Shown in pieces: positions 26,605 through 34,895 of a DNA stretch of 64,000 nt. This stretch comes from Sneathiella sp. GTDB lineage: Bacteria; Pseudomonadota; Alphaproteobacteria; Sneathiellales; Sneathiellaceae. Position numbers and translations under genes: made by a program. The notes under the pieces are model-generated. The model searched no databases, had not been told where the DNA came from, and saw nothing but the letters and a program-made list of their open reading frames with translations. Numbering within the stretch: the stretch's first letter is position 1; every line of letters starts with the position of its first letter. The DNA is taken from NCBI GenBank assembly GCA_017643685.1, contig JAEPMY010000006.1, positions 1-64,000 of the forward strand, written 5' to 3'.

Positions 26605-27639
26605 TTACTGCTTTGCAGTTGTCATGATTAGGTCGAGAAGTTCCTGCGCGGGCAGGCCCTCGGAATTCATTTTCTCGATCCAGTCATTCCATACTGGCTG
26701 TGCGCCAACTTTACGGAATTCTGCCAGTTCCTCATCAGAGTAAGTAACAGCAACGAGACCTTTTTCCTTCATAAGTGGGAAATTCTTCTTATCAGCTGCT
26801 TCATAGGCGGAGATAAGAGCGTCATATGCAGCTGGTTTAGCATCGATAAGAAGCTGTTTGTACTGATCAGGTAGCGCTTCCCAAGCTGGGATATTGACTA
26901 CAACCGGACAGTTGTTAGCACCTGGTGTCAAGTTAGCCGTGTACCATTTGCCAACGTCTGTCAGCTTGTAAGCCACATGCGCATATGTGAATGGGAATGA
27001 CGCAGCTTCAACAGTACCGCGCTCAAGTGATGTATACACTTCTGAAGCTGTCACAGTTGTTGGAATGGCGCCGAGTTTTTTCATCGCTTCGCCAATACCG
27101 CCGAGAGCGCGAACACGCATGCCTTCCCAGTCTTTCAGTGTTTTTGGCGCGTCGCCGACACCTGTAAATTCATACTGTGGCAGCAAAGCGCTCATCAATA
27201 GCTTCGCATTCCAACGAGCAAGGTCTTTCGCGACTGCTGGATGAGAATAATAGGCATCATGCACTTTTGCCTGAACCCGCAAGTTCGGGAAAGGCAGGAA
27301 TGGCAAGTCCAATCCTGTCAGCGTAGGGTTTTTCGCAGGGTGGTAGGCCGAGCAGAACATCGCCATCTGGAAAGCACCAAGCTGAATACCGTCAAGATTC
27401 TCACGGGATTTAGAAAGAGCTTCACCATAGTGAATTTTGATGTTGAATTTACCGCCTGTACGTTCTTTTGCGGCTGCGCTCAAAGCTTCAATACCAGCTG
27501 TAAAAGCACGCTGCTTGCCCCAAACGGACAAATTCCAGTTCACTTCTGGACCATCAACCATATCTGCGGCTGAGGCACTGAAAGCAAAACCGGCCATTGC
27601 GGTTGCCGTCGCAACGGTCATGATTGTTTTTTTAATCAT
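26605..27639 (-). CDS. dctP: TRAP transporter substrate-binding protein, DctP
   Basis: A 344-residue periplasmic binding protein with a signal peptide ending near SASA-AD (residue 24). The DctP fold shows in GGKFNIKIHYGEALSK near residue 61, the MRVRALGGIGEAMKKLGAIPTTV region near residue 180 (the arginine that binds substrate carboxylate is expected here) and SLERGTVEAAS. It captures an organic acid for the DctQM permease. It is the first gene of the dctPQM operon. The preceding 208 bp, divergent from a CbiX-like gene, must hold its promoter. The ligand class is not predictable by eye. Confidence 0.92.
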   Translation of the reverse strand: MIKKTIMTVATATAMAGFAFSASAADMVDGPEVNWNLSVWGKQRAFTAGIEALSAAAKERTGGKFNIKIHYGEALSKSRENLDGIQLGAFQMAMFCSAYHPAKNPTLTGLDLPFLPFPNLRVQAKVHDAYYSHPAVAKDLARWNAKLLMSALLPQYEFTGVGDAPKTLKDWEGMRVRALGGIGEAMKKLGAIPTTVTASEVYTSLERGTVEAASFPFTYAHVAYKLTDVGKWYTANLTPGANNCPVVVNIPAWEALPDQYKQLLIDAKPAAYDALISAYEAADKKNFPLMKEKGLVAVTYSDEELAEFRKVGAQPVWNDWIEKMNSEGLPAQELLDLIMTTAKQ

Positions 27640-27847
27640 TTTGTTTCTCCCTTACATTTTTGCTTAACTGCTTATTATTTTTTGGTGTTTTCTACAGTTG
27701 AAAAAAATAAAGCACGGTTTATCTGCCTTTTCAACCAGATGTTCTAAAGAGTTGGAATTTCTGGGGATAAAAGGGAAAAGTTTTATCTAGTTGCAAATTA
27801 TGAGTGAAATGACTTCTTTTTGTTTCGCGTTAATTTAGGGAATCGGA

Positions 27848-28612
27848 ATGGTGCCGAGCAGGCCATCACTTATCATCGTTGGGCATGGTTCTTCAGCCAG
27901 TCTTGCCGCGGAGCAGGCAGCGGAGGAGCACGCGCTGACCCTGCGTCAAAGTCAGCGTTTCGGTACAATTCTTACCCACTTTATTCAGAGGGGAAATGCA
28001 CTTCCAGAACTCCCAAAAGGGGAAGTTTTTATCCTGCCTTTCTTTATGAGCGATGGGTTTTTTGTGCGTAAAAAAATCCCAGAAATTTTCGGGCTAGAAG
28101 ATCGCTTGAGACGGGATGAGAACAGAAGTCTCATCCAATGCGACGCAATTGGAGTTGATGCTGAACTGGCGGAAATCGTTATCGATAGTGTCAAAGAGCA
28201 GACCAAAAAACTTCGAGTAACTGATAAAGACGTCAGTGTTTTGCTCGTGGCGCACGGCTCTCAAAAAAGTACGGCATCGAGAGAAGCCGCTTTGTTCCAA
28301 AGAGATCAGGTGAGGGCGCGGTCTCTGTTTGAACGTGTTGAAGTCGCTTTGTTGGAGGAGCCGCCGCTAATCATTGATATGCTTAGAACCCTAGAGGCAG
28401 AGGGGGCTAAGCTCATTATCGTAGTAGGCCTCTTTTCAGCAAATGGGCCTCATGCAGCTGAGGATGTGCCAAAGGCTGTGCAGGCGTTTCTGACGCAAAT
28501 GCAGGATAAGAAAAGGGCGGAGGTTCATTATCTTGGTGCTGTTGGTGTCAGGAGAGAAATCGTCAAGCTGATCCAGAACAGCATTAGCCGCCGCGCGGCC
28601 GAGATTGGGTAG
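27848..28612 (+). CDS. CbiX/SirB-like protein (sirohydrochlorin chelatase family)
   Basis: A 254-residue protein made of two CbiX-like halves. The first has IIVGHGSSAS near residue 8 and a second starts with LLVAHGSQKST near residue 134; GPHAAEDVP near residue 200 is the third conserved region. In this family a histidine in each half positions metal for insertion into sirohydrochlorin, giving sirohaem or cobalt precursors. Siroheme is needed by the CysI encoded at 52360-54012, but no direct link is shown, and distant members may have other roles. The gene is monocistronic. Confidence 0.78.
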   Translation: MVPSRPSLIIVGHGSSASLAAEQAAEEHALTLRQSQRFGTILTHFIQRGNALPELPKGEVFILPFFMSDGFFVRKKIPEIFGLEDRLRRDENRSLIQCDAIGVDAELAEIVIDSVKEQTKKLRVTDKDVSVLLVAHGSQKSTASREAALFQRDQVRARSLFERVEVALLEEPPLIIDMLRTLEAEGAKLIIVVGLFSANGPHAAEDVPKAVQAFLTQMQDKKRAEVHYLGAVGVRREIVKLIQNSISRRAAEIG

Positions 28613-28719
28613 ATATGCCGCACATTCTGATGAATTAGCCATTTTTTGTCAGAATAATTTGAGATTTTCTGTATTCTTCTGTATTGCATGGAGCAGTTTA
28701 ATAAAGAGGTCCGTACCGG

Positions 28720-29208
28720 ATGAATGATCGCAAACAGCAAAAATCTGTTCGTAAGAATATTACAGCTACCGTAAAGTTTTTTGATGAAGCCAAAGGGTTT
28801 GGTTTTGTCTCCCCTGCAGATGGCTCACCAGATGCCTTTATTCATATCTCTGTTTTGCAGGGCACTGCATATAGCGAGCTCTCCGAAGGTATGAAGATTG
28901 TCTGTGACTTGGTTGCAGGTGACCGCGGTCCACAGGTTGCAGCGATCCACGAGCCAGAAGAAGGCGAAGTACCTGCTCCAGCTGGACAGGAAGTTGTCGT
29001 TGAAGGCGTGGTCGTGACTTACGTGCCAGAACATCGTTATGGGTTCGTGGCGCCTGAAAATGGCGGTCAGAATGTGTTTTTCCACACGAACATGTTGGAG
29101 CGCTCCGAAGTGGATATGGAAAACTTCGGCGTTGATGCGCGCGTCAAATGCGAAGTGCGCATGGGCATCAAAGGTCCGATCGCGGATACTCTCGAAGTTC
29201 TGGAATAG
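28720..29208 (+). CDS. Cold-shock protein with two cold-shock domains
   Basis: A 162-residue nucleic-acid binding protein with two tandem cold-shock (S1-like OB) domains: residues 12-75 with KFFDEAKGFGFVSPADG and DAFIHISVL, and residues 90-160 with RYGFVAPENGGQNVFFHTNML. The RNP1-like GFGFV and RNP2-like DAFIH motifs are clear in the first domain and weaker in the second. Double-CSD proteins are common in alphaproteobacteria and are thought to act as RNA chaperones. DUF3126 follows 10 bp downstream and is probably co-transcribed. Confidence 0.92.
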   Translation: MNDRKQQKSVRKNITATVKFFDEAKGFGFVSPADGSPDAFIHISVLQGTAYSELSEGMKIVCDLVAGDRGPQVAAIHEPEEGEVPAPAGQEVVVEGVVVTYVPEHRYGFVAPENGGQNVFFHTNMLERSEVDMENFGVDARVKCEVRMGIKGPIADTLEVLE

Positions 29209-29218
29209 AGGATAGTTT

Positions 29219-29437
29219 ATGACACGCTCTGAAGCCCTGCGCGTACAACGTTATTTGAGAGAAAAATTTGGCGCTGACGGATTTGTCGTCAAGGAGCGCC
29301 GCCCTTCAGATGGCAGCGCAGAAGTCTCATTGGATGATGAATTTATTGGTGTTCTCTACCGCGATGAAGAAGATGGCGATGTGTCATTCGCATTTCATAT
29401 GACCATTTTGGACATTGACCTGCCGGAGACAAGTTAG
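29219..29437 (+). CDS. DUF3126 family protein
   Basis: A 72-residue soluble protein of the DUF3126 family, restricted largely to alphaproteobacteria. RYLREKFGADGFVVKERR and GVLYRDEEDGDVSFAFHMTILDIDL (here in parts) are the conserved blocks. Function is unknown. It starts 10 bp after the cold-shock gene, with AGAGGATAG as ribosome binding site, which suggests a two-gene operon. Confidence 0.85.
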   Translation: MTRSEALRVQRYLREKFGADGFVVKERRPSDGSAEVSLDDEFIGVLYRDEEDGDVSFAFHMTILDIDLPETS

Positions 29438-29481
29438 GCCTTGTAACCTTTTTTTGACATAATTCCTATTATACTAAAGGC

Positions 29482-29895
29482 ATGGTGAATATTCGGCTCC
29501 ATGCCTTTTTTATTGCTATTTTGCTGATGAGTTTGTCAGTCATCCCATTGCCCGCTTTTGCGGGGGGCGTGAGTATGATCGAATTACAGATATCCGGCGC
29601 TGATGGACAGGCTTTTCGTGGTGATTGTGCTTTCCACACGAAACATGGTCAGTTGAAGCGTCAAAAGATCTCTGGTCGCTCTCCCTTTAAGGTTCTGTTT
29701 CCTGCGAAAACGTTAGCCTGCAATATTGAAAAGGCTGATATCAACGGTTTTATGACCGTGAAAATTTTAAGGGGTACTGAGGTGGAAATTGCTCAGGCAA
29801 ACCGGTATCCATTCAAGTGGATCGTTGTCTCAAGCTCTGGCCCCTGGGGGAAGCCAAACGGCGCAACCTACGCCGCACGTCCGACTTATCGCTGA
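29482..29895 (+). CDS. Secreted hypothetical protein
   Basis: A 137-residue protein with a clear signal peptide: positive start MVNIRLH, hydrophobic core to residue 22, and a cleavage site near PAFA-GG. The mature part has two cysteines (in GDCAFH and LACNIEK) that could form a disulfide, and a Gly/Tyr-rich C-terminus. I recognise no family. No ribosome binding site stands out, and it follows an AT-rich gap after DUF3126 that may hold its own promoter. It is likely periplasmic. Confidence 0.68.
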   Translation: MVNIRLHAFFIAILLMSLSVIPLPAFAGGVSMIELQISGADGQAFRGDCAFHTKHGQLKRQKISGRSPFKVLFPAKTLACNIEKADINGFMTVKILRGTEVEIAQANRYPFKWIVVSSSGPWGKPNGATYAARPTYR

Positions 29896-30332
29896 TATCT
29901 TCAATCCGGAGAAGCGCTAATTCCACTGTAAATGAGTTTGGGGCTTCCAGAAGCCCGGTATCCTCTCTATGAGGAGGAAGGGTTTCTGCGTCAAAATATG
30001 ATTTGGGTGTTTGAAATAGCAGTAAGAAAAGACGCATTTTTTACCAGCAAATAAAAAATCTTATAACTGAATACCTTTTGCCTTATTTGTTTCATATTCA
30101 ACAAAGATGATTATGTTGTATGCAAAATGCAGCAATTTTGTCACTATGTGTTGATTAATATCAGTGATGCATTACTTAGCTCTGACACAAGTATTTGTGT
30201 AAACTATTAATACAACACTCAGTTGACGTTTGTTGCCCGGTGCTATTTTAGGCGCAAGTTTGACGCACCTGACGCCGATAATTGAGAGTGTCCATGTGGA
30301 CGTTATTTCCTACTGTTAGTTAGGGGAGAGAT
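29896..30332. other. Intergenic region, 437 bp, with hairpins and the promoter region of the OmpA-like lipoprotein gene
   Basis: I see no gene here. A perfect 7-bp hairpin GGGCTTC-CA-GAAGCCC lies at 29941-29956, followed by a smaller one at 29960-29975; neither has a T-run. The right half is AT-rich. ACACAAGTATTTGTGT at 30185-30200 is an inverted repeat with 6-bp arms. TTGACG at 30223 and TATTTT at 30244 could be a promoter with a short spacer. A 74-codon minus-strand frame here lacks any support. Confidence 0.5.
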
Positions 30333-31199
30333 ATGAAAAAACTGGTAACCTTGGCTGTGCTTGGTGCAGCATCTGTGACATTGGCAGCTTGTGGTGGCAA
30401 GTTGGGTGAAGCAGAAAAAATGAGCGCAAGTGGCTCCGCTTACAGCAAAGCCCTTTACAATGACTACATTGCACTGTCCAAAGGTGAGTATGGTGAAGGC
30501 GACTACACCGATTCTGACCGTTTCGCTGAAAAAGCAATGGCAGCAGCGATGGGCGAAGAAGTTGGTCCATATAACCCAGGTGAGTGGAGTATTCCAGCTG
30601 ACCGTGAGCCTGTGATGAAAGGTGCATATGATCGCCTGGTCGCAGCACTGAACAGCACAGCAAAAGATAAAGCAACTGTTCAGCTTGCGCGCGCGCAGAC
30701 AAGCTTTGATTGCTGGGTACAAGAGCAGGAAGAAAACTTCCAGCCAGATCACATTGCGGCATGCCGCGACGCCTTCATCGCTGCAATGGGTGATGTTGAC
30801 AAAATGATTGCTGTTAAACCAGCACCAGCTCCAGCACCAGCTCCAAAAGAAATGGTTGCTAAGCCAATGACTTGGAACATCCTGTTCCAGTTTGACAGTG
30901 TGAAAATGCTGCCAGGCTCTGCAGACAAGATTGCTGAAGCTGTTAAATATGTAAACAACTTCAAACGTCCTCGAGTAACGATTGCTGGTTATACAGATAC
31001 ATCTGGTTCTAAAGAATATAACGCTGCTCTGTCAGAGCGCCGTTCTGAGGAACTGGCTTTGAAAGCAATGGACATCGGTCTAAACCCACAGAATGTGATC
31101 ATGCGCTCCTACGGTGAAGATCGCCTTGCAGAACCAACTGCTGATGGCGTGAAGAACCAAGCTAACCGCCGCGCAACAATCACTGTTGAAAGCAAGTAA
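30333..31199 (+). CDS. OmpA-family lipoprotein (peptidoglycan-binding outer-membrane protein)
   Basis: A 288-residue lipoprotein: the signal ends in the lipobox LAAC (Cys20), so it is anchored in the outer membrane. Residues 25-145 form an uncharacterised helical domain. A proline-alanine linker (PAPAPAPAPKE) near residue 165 leads to a C-terminal OmpA-like domain with FQFDSVKMLPGSADKI and TIAGYTDTSGSKEYNAALSERR, which binds peptidoglycan. There is no beta-barrel, so it ties outer membrane to cell wall in a Pal-like manner. A strong GGGGAG ribosome binding site and terminator suggest high expression. Confidence 0.92.
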   Translation: MKKLVTLAVLGAASVTLAACGGKLGEAEKMSASGSAYSKALYNDYIALSKGEYGEGDYTDSDRFAEKAMAAAMGEEVGPYNPGEWSIPADREPVMKGAYDRLVAALNSTAKDKATVQLARAQTSFDCWVQEQEENFQPDHIAACRDAFIAAMGDVDKMIAVKPAPAPAPAPKEMVAKPMTWNILFQFDSVKMLPGSADKIAEAVKYVNNFKRPRVTIAGYTDTSGSKEYNAALSERRSEELALKAMDIGLNPQNVIMRSYGEDRLAEPTADGVKNQANRRATITVESK

Positions 31200-31212
31200 T
31201 TCGCTTTAGCTG

Positions 31213-31246
31213 ATCGGGCGGGATTTCCCGCCCGATTTTTCTTTTT
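31213..31246 (+). terminator. Rho-independent terminator after the OmpA-like gene
   Basis: A perfect 10-bp stem ATCGGGCGGG/CCCGCCCGAT with ATTT loop and T-rich tail. It lies between the OmpA-like gene and the small DUF3012 gene, so the latter is reached by readthrough or has its own start. Confidence 0.92.
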
Positions 31247-31261
31247 TGAAAGATCAAGATA

Positions 31262-31429
31262 ATGAAATCCATACTTAGTCTTGTTTGTGTGGCGGCTCTA
31301 GTCAGCTTCTTGGGCGCATGTTCACCAGAGGTTGGCTCTAAAGAGTGGTGCGAAGAAATCAAAGGCAAAGACAAAATGGATGTGACCGCGCAGGAAGCCG
31401 CGGATTTTGCAAAACATTGTGTCTTCTAG
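31262..31429 (+). CDS. Small DUF3012-family lipoprotein
   Basis: A 55-codon gene starting at ATG 31262. It encodes MKSILSLVCVAALVSFLGAC, a signal peptide with lipobox LGAC (Cys20), and then a 35-residue mature domain with SPEVGSKEWCEEIKGK and a C-terminal AADFAKHCVF. The Trp-Cys and terminal Cys pattern matches DUF3012, a family of tiny proteobacterial lipoproteins of unknown role. The mature domain has two cysteines able to form a disulfide. Terminators lie on both sides (31213 and 31451). Confidence 0.78.
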   Translation: MKSILSLVCVAALVSFLGACSPEVGSKEWCEEIKGKDKMDVTAQEAADFAKHCVF

Positions 31430-31450
31430 GTCTTGTTTCATAAAAGCATT

Positions 31451-31478
31451 AAGGTCGCCTTTGGCGGCCTTTTTTGTT
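31451..31478 (+). terminator. Rho-independent terminator after the DUF3012 gene
   Basis: Stem AAGGTCGCC/GGCGGCCTT (one T-G pair), TTT loop, followed by six T. Confidence 0.88.
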
Positions 31479-31517
31479 GGCCGTTATCAAAGAAGTTTAA
31501 ATGCTTACAGCCTCGCA

Positions 31518-32462
31518 TCAAATTTTGCGCCTGATTTGGGGGATACGTCGGGTGGAAGACGCTCTGCTAGTCGCAGGTGGATCTTGTTCCAACATTGCAA
31601 AAAGCCAATCAATGAATACACTTACAATTGAGGTTGTTCTCATTTCATTTCGGCATGCGAGATAAAACGCCCCGGTTGACGGGACTGCCAAGTCAAATGG
31701 CATGACCAGATCCCCTTTTGAGAGAAGGTTGCTGGCAGTTAGCGTATCACCAAGTGCAACTCCTAAACCCAAGAGGGCTGCATCGATTGCACCACGTGCA
31801 TCCCCCATATAATGTTGCTGATCCGATGTGTGTGCATGTGCACCAGCCGTACCAAGCCATGTATGCCATTCCCGCCCATCATCTGCATGAAGCATAATTT
31901 GATCTTTGAGATTCTTAAAGGTTTTAAGGGTGTGCCGGTTGAGATAAGTGGCAGACGCAACTGGAAAGAGATCAAATTGGGTCCAGAGACTGGTCCAGCA
32001 ATCCAAGCGAGGCGTTTCCCCATATAGGATGCATAAATCCGTATTGGGATCGAAAACCATGCTGTTATCGACGGATGAATTGAAGATCAACTTGATATCA
32101 GGGTACTGCTCAATAAAGAGATGTATCCTCGGCATAAGCCAAAATGACAGGAGGGCAGGGGCGCAGGAGACAGATAGCTGTCCGCTTGTTGTTTGCTGAT
32201 TAACCCGATTGAGCGCTTCAGTAATTCCGTTAAAGGCGTCCGTTACCGCAGGTACAAGCATTGCCCCTTCAGGTGTGAGCTTTAGTCTTTTTGCACCTCG
32301 TTCAAATAGCTTATACCCAAGTGCAGTTTCCAAGGTTTTGATCTGATGGCTGATGGCGCTATGGGTGACATTAAGCTCTGCTGCTGCTGCGGTTACTGAT
32401 CCTGCGCGAACAGTTGCTTCGAATGCTTTCAAGGGCTTAAGGGGAGGTAATTTGTTTGACAC
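31518..32462 (-). CDS. LysR-family transcriptional regulator (GcvA-like)
   Basis: A 314-residue LysR regulator. Residues 8-65 form the winged helix-turn-helix (LKAFEATVRAGSVTAAAAELNVTHSAISHQIKTLE, seen here in part as VTAAAAELNVTHSAISHQI), and residues 92-295 the periplasmic-binding-like ligand domain. Sequence style is close to GcvA-type regulators. It is divergent from the ureohydrolase gene, with 120 bp between starts containing a TGTGA-N7-TCACA element. It is the obvious candidate activator of the ureohydrolase-ABC-amidase genes. Confidence 0.92.
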   Translation of the reverse strand: MSNKLPPLKPLKAFEATVRAGSVTAAAAELNVTHSAISHQIKTLETALGYKLFERGAKRLKLTPEGAMLVPAVTDAFNGITEALNRVNQQTTSGQLSVSCAPALLSFWLMPRIHLFIEQYPDIKLIFNSSVDNSMVFDPNTDLCILYGETPRLDCWTSLWTQFDLFPVASATYLNRHTLKTFKNLKDQIMLHADDGREWHTWLGTAGAHAHTSDQQHYMGDARGAIDAALLGLGVALGDTLTASNLLSKGDLVMPFDLAVPSTGAFYLACRNEMRTTSIVSVFIDWLFAMLEQDPPATSRASSTRRIPQIRRKI

Positions 32463-32477
32463 AGGACATAACTTTCG

Positions 32478-32494
32478 TGTGAGAAAATTTCACA
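32478..32494. promoter_or_regulatory. Candidate LysR (or CRP-type) binding site
   Basis: TGTGAGAAAATTTCACA has 5-bp inverted arms and fits the T-N11-A pattern used by LysR regulators. It starts 16 bp before the LysR gene. A CRP/FNR-type protein could also bind it. Confidence 0.45.
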
Positions 32495-32582
32495 TAACAG
32501 CATATAACAATATCAATTGATTTTTCAAAATCGTTTCACAAAAATTAAGCATCTAGGTAAAGTCTGAGCAGGGTATGGCCTA

Positions 32583-33641
32583 ATGAGCAATAATTGGAAC
32601 GATGATAAGCTGAAAGAGTTGCAAGACCTTTATGGTGAGAACCATGGGGGAGAGATGCATGACCCTGAATTCCAGAAAGTAGCCGATCAAATTTTCACTG
32701 AAGGTGGTACACGGTTAGCACCGTACTCTGGAGTTCCAACGCTTCTTGATGCACCGCATCGTCCGATTGATCCGTTTGACCCGGATATTGCCGATCTTGA
32801 AGTCGCAATGATTGGTATTCCAATGGATTTGGGCGTGACAAATCGTCCAGGCGCGCGCTTTGGTCCGCGCGCACTTCGCGCTATCGAGCGGATAGGCCCT
32901 TATAATCATGTCTTAAAATGCGCCCCGGTTCAGGATCTGAAAGTTGCGGATATCGGAGATGTCCCATTTGATAGCCGCTACCGTCTTGAGAAGAGCCTTG
33001 AAAACATCGAGGCGTATATGAACCGTATTAAAGATAAAGGTGTCATTCCTTTGTCTGTTGGCGGTGACCATTCTGTTACACATCCGATTCTGAAGGCGAT
33101 TGGCCGGGATAGGCCTGTTGCCCTCATCCATATTGACGCGCATTGCGATACTGGCGGATCTTTTGACGAAACGAAGTTCCACCACGGCGGCCCTTTTAGA
33201 AACGCGGTTCTGGATGGGGTGCTGGATCCAACTCGTACAATCCAGATTGGAATTAGGGGATCTGCTGAATATCTTTGGGAATTCTCTGAAAAGGCAGGAA
33301 TGACCGTTGTCCACGCTGAGGAAGTCCCTCATCTGGGGATACCGGCACTAGTAGAAAAAGCGAAAGAAGTGGTTGGTGAGGGGCCAGTCTATATTTCATT
33401 CGATATTGATGGTGTAGATCCTTCCTTCGCACCTGGAACAGGTACGCCGGAGGTTGGTGGGTTGACCACGCGGGAAGTGCTAGAATTCCTGCGTGGCTTA
33501 AAAGGCCTTGAAATCTGCGGCGGGGATGTGGTTGAAGTAGCACCGCAATATGACCCGACAACAAATTCCGCCCATGTTGGGGCACAGGTTCTCTTTGAGA
33601 TATTGAGCCTGATGTCTCACAGTAAGGGTATTCGGAAATAA
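32583..33641 (+). CDS. Ureohydrolase (agmatinase family)
   Basis: A 352-residue Mn2+-type ureohydrolase that cleaves a guanidino group to urea plus amine. All six metal ligands are visible: His163 (GGDHS), Asp185, His187 and Asp189 (HIDAHCD), Asp274 and Asp276 (SFDIDGVD). An N-terminal arm of about 40 residues exceeds the usual agmatinase, and the substrate loop reads GVTNRPGARFGPRALR. Relatives act on agmatine, guanidinobutyrate, guanidinopropionate or guanidine, and I cannot choose among them by eye. It leads a cluster with a polyamine-type ABC transporter and an amidase. The start at 32583 has no strong ribosome binding site. Confidence 0.92.
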   Translation: MSNNWNDDKLKELQDLYGENHGGEMHDPEFQKVADQIFTEGGTRLAPYSGVPTLLDAPHRPIDPFDPDIADLEVAMIGIPMDLGVTNRPGARFGPRALRAIERIGPYNHVLKCAPVQDLKVADIGDVPFDSRYRLEKSLENIEAYMNRIKDKGVIPLSVGGDHSVTHPILKAIGRDRPVALIHIDAHCDTGGSFDETKFHHGGPFRNAVLDGVLDPTRTIQIGIRGSAEYLWEFSEKAGMTVVHAEEVPHLGIPALVEKAKEVVGEGPVYISFDIDGVDPSFAPGTGTPEVGGLTTREVLEFLRGLKGLEICGGDVVEVAPQYDPTTNSAHVGAQVLFEILSLMSHSKGIRK

Positions 33642-33711
33642 GGGAGAAACGCTCGATATTTTGGGCGATCGTTGAATTCAGCTGAAAGGCTGGCTAACAG
33701 AGGAGGCAGAA

Positions 33712-34800
33712 ATGCACAAATTTAATAAATCAGGCGTCAGCCGCCGGGCTGTGATGGCTGCAGGTGCAGCCGGGGCAGCAGCCCTTTCCATGCCGACAAT
33801 TCTCTCTGCTCAGGAACGCTCCCTGAAAGTGGGCGTTTATGGCGGGTACTTTAAGAAATCATTCGATACGCACATCTTCCCTGAATTTACCAAAGCAACT
33901 GGTATTAAAGTGGAATCCGTTGCAGAGCCAACAGGTGAAGCCTGGTTGGTTCAGCTTGAGCAGGCCGCTCGGGCGAAACGGGCGCCAGCAGATGTGTCCA
34001 TGATGTCGCAAGTTGCGTTGCTGAAAGGTCAGACAACCAAGCTTTGGGCGCCGCTTGATATGGGTAAACTTCCAAACGCTTCTAACCTGCTTAGCAACTT
34101 TATCAACAAATACCCAGATGGTCAGACCGCTGGTATCGGTGCAGTTTCCTGGTATGTGAATTTGGTTTCTAATACCGACATTATTAAAGAAGAGCCAACA
34201 TCTTGGGCCGCGATGTGGGATCCTTCACGCAAAGACCAGCTGGGTCTTCTGGCGTTGGTATCCAACTCCTTCCTGCTCGAGGTGACAGCAACCACATTCT
34301 TCGGTGGTACACAGATTTTGGACACTGAAGAAGGTATCCTGAAAGTTATGGACAAACTGGCAGAGCTGAAAGGCAATGTCCGTCTTTGGTATCGTGATGA
34401 AGCTCAATTTGAGCAGGGTCTCAAAACTGGTGAAATTCCAATGGGCCAGTATTACCACGATGTGACTGGTCTTGCGATTGCTGACGGCCACCCAGTTCGT
34501 TCCACCTTCCCGAAAGAAGGCGGTATCCTAGACAGTGGTAGCTGGGCGGTATCACGTGCTTCAGAAAAACTGGATGAGGCGCATGAATTTATCAATTACA
34601 TGTGCCAGCCAAGCGTTCAGTCCGACATGTCCCGCAAAGTTGGGACCGCCCCAACTGTTAAGACAGATCTTCTTGATATGACGGCCGAAGAATTTGCGGC
34701 TGTGTCTTCTGAAATTGCGCCGATCATCCCGCGCTATGACATGTATCAGACACGCAGTGACTGGCTGAACCAGAAATGGACTGAGCTGATTGTCGGATAA
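33712..34800 (+). CDS. ABC transporter substrate-binding protein, PotD-like, Tat-exported
   Basis: A 362-residue periplasmic binding protein with a twin-arginine signal: SRRAVMAAGAAGAAAL at residues 9-24, cleavage near LSAQE. Tat export suggests folding, or oligomer formation, before transport. The mature protein resembles spermidine/putrescine and related cationic-solute binding proteins (SLKVGVYGGYFKKSF, VRLWYRDEAQFEQGL). It follows the ureohydrolase by 70 bp, with AGAGGAGG as ribosome binding site, and precedes the ATPase. The likely ligand is the guanidino or amine substrate of the ureohydrolase. Confidence 0.9.
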   Translation: MHKFNKSGVSRRAVMAAGAAGAAALSMPTILSAQERSLKVGVYGGYFKKSFDTHIFPEFTKATGIKVESVAEPTGEAWLVQLEQAARAKRAPADVSMMSQVALLKGQTTKLWAPLDMGKLPNASNLLSNFINKYPDGQTAGIGAVSWYVNLVSNTDIIKEEPTSWAAMWDPSRKDQLGLLALVSNSFLLEVTATTFFGGTQILDTEEGILKVMDKLAELKGNVRLWYRDEAQFEQGLKTGEIPMGQYYHDVTGLAIADGHPVRSTFPKEGGILDSGSWAVSRASEKLDEAHEFINYMCQPSVQSDMSRKVGTAPTVKTDLLDMTAEEFAAVSSEIAPIIPRYDMYQTRSDWLNQKWTELIVG

Positions 34801-34843
34801 TCCGTCAAATCGGTTGAATATTTCCGTTTCTTGATTTAATTCC

Positions 34844-34869
34844 CTCGCAGCCGTTCTTTCGGCTGCGAG
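34844..34869 (+). other. Intergenic stabilising hairpin between binding protein and ATPase genes
   Basis: A perfect 10-bp stem CTCGCAGCCG/CGGCTGCGAG with TTCTTT loop and no T-run. In ABC operons such hairpins protect the 3' end of the binding-protein mRNA and raise its level over the permease genes. Confidence 0.65.
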
Positions 34870-34895
34870 CTAGCCAGTACATATGTGAGGCCAGA

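Noticed and set aside
29813-30037. 74-codon minus-strand frame in the gap before the OmpA-like gene
   Set aside because: It overlaps the end of the secreted protein gene, has no ribosome binding site and no recognisable domain.
30303-30762. Two overlapping minus-strand frames of about 150 codons
   Set aside because: Both are antisense to the OmpA-like lipoprotein and show no start signals or known domains.
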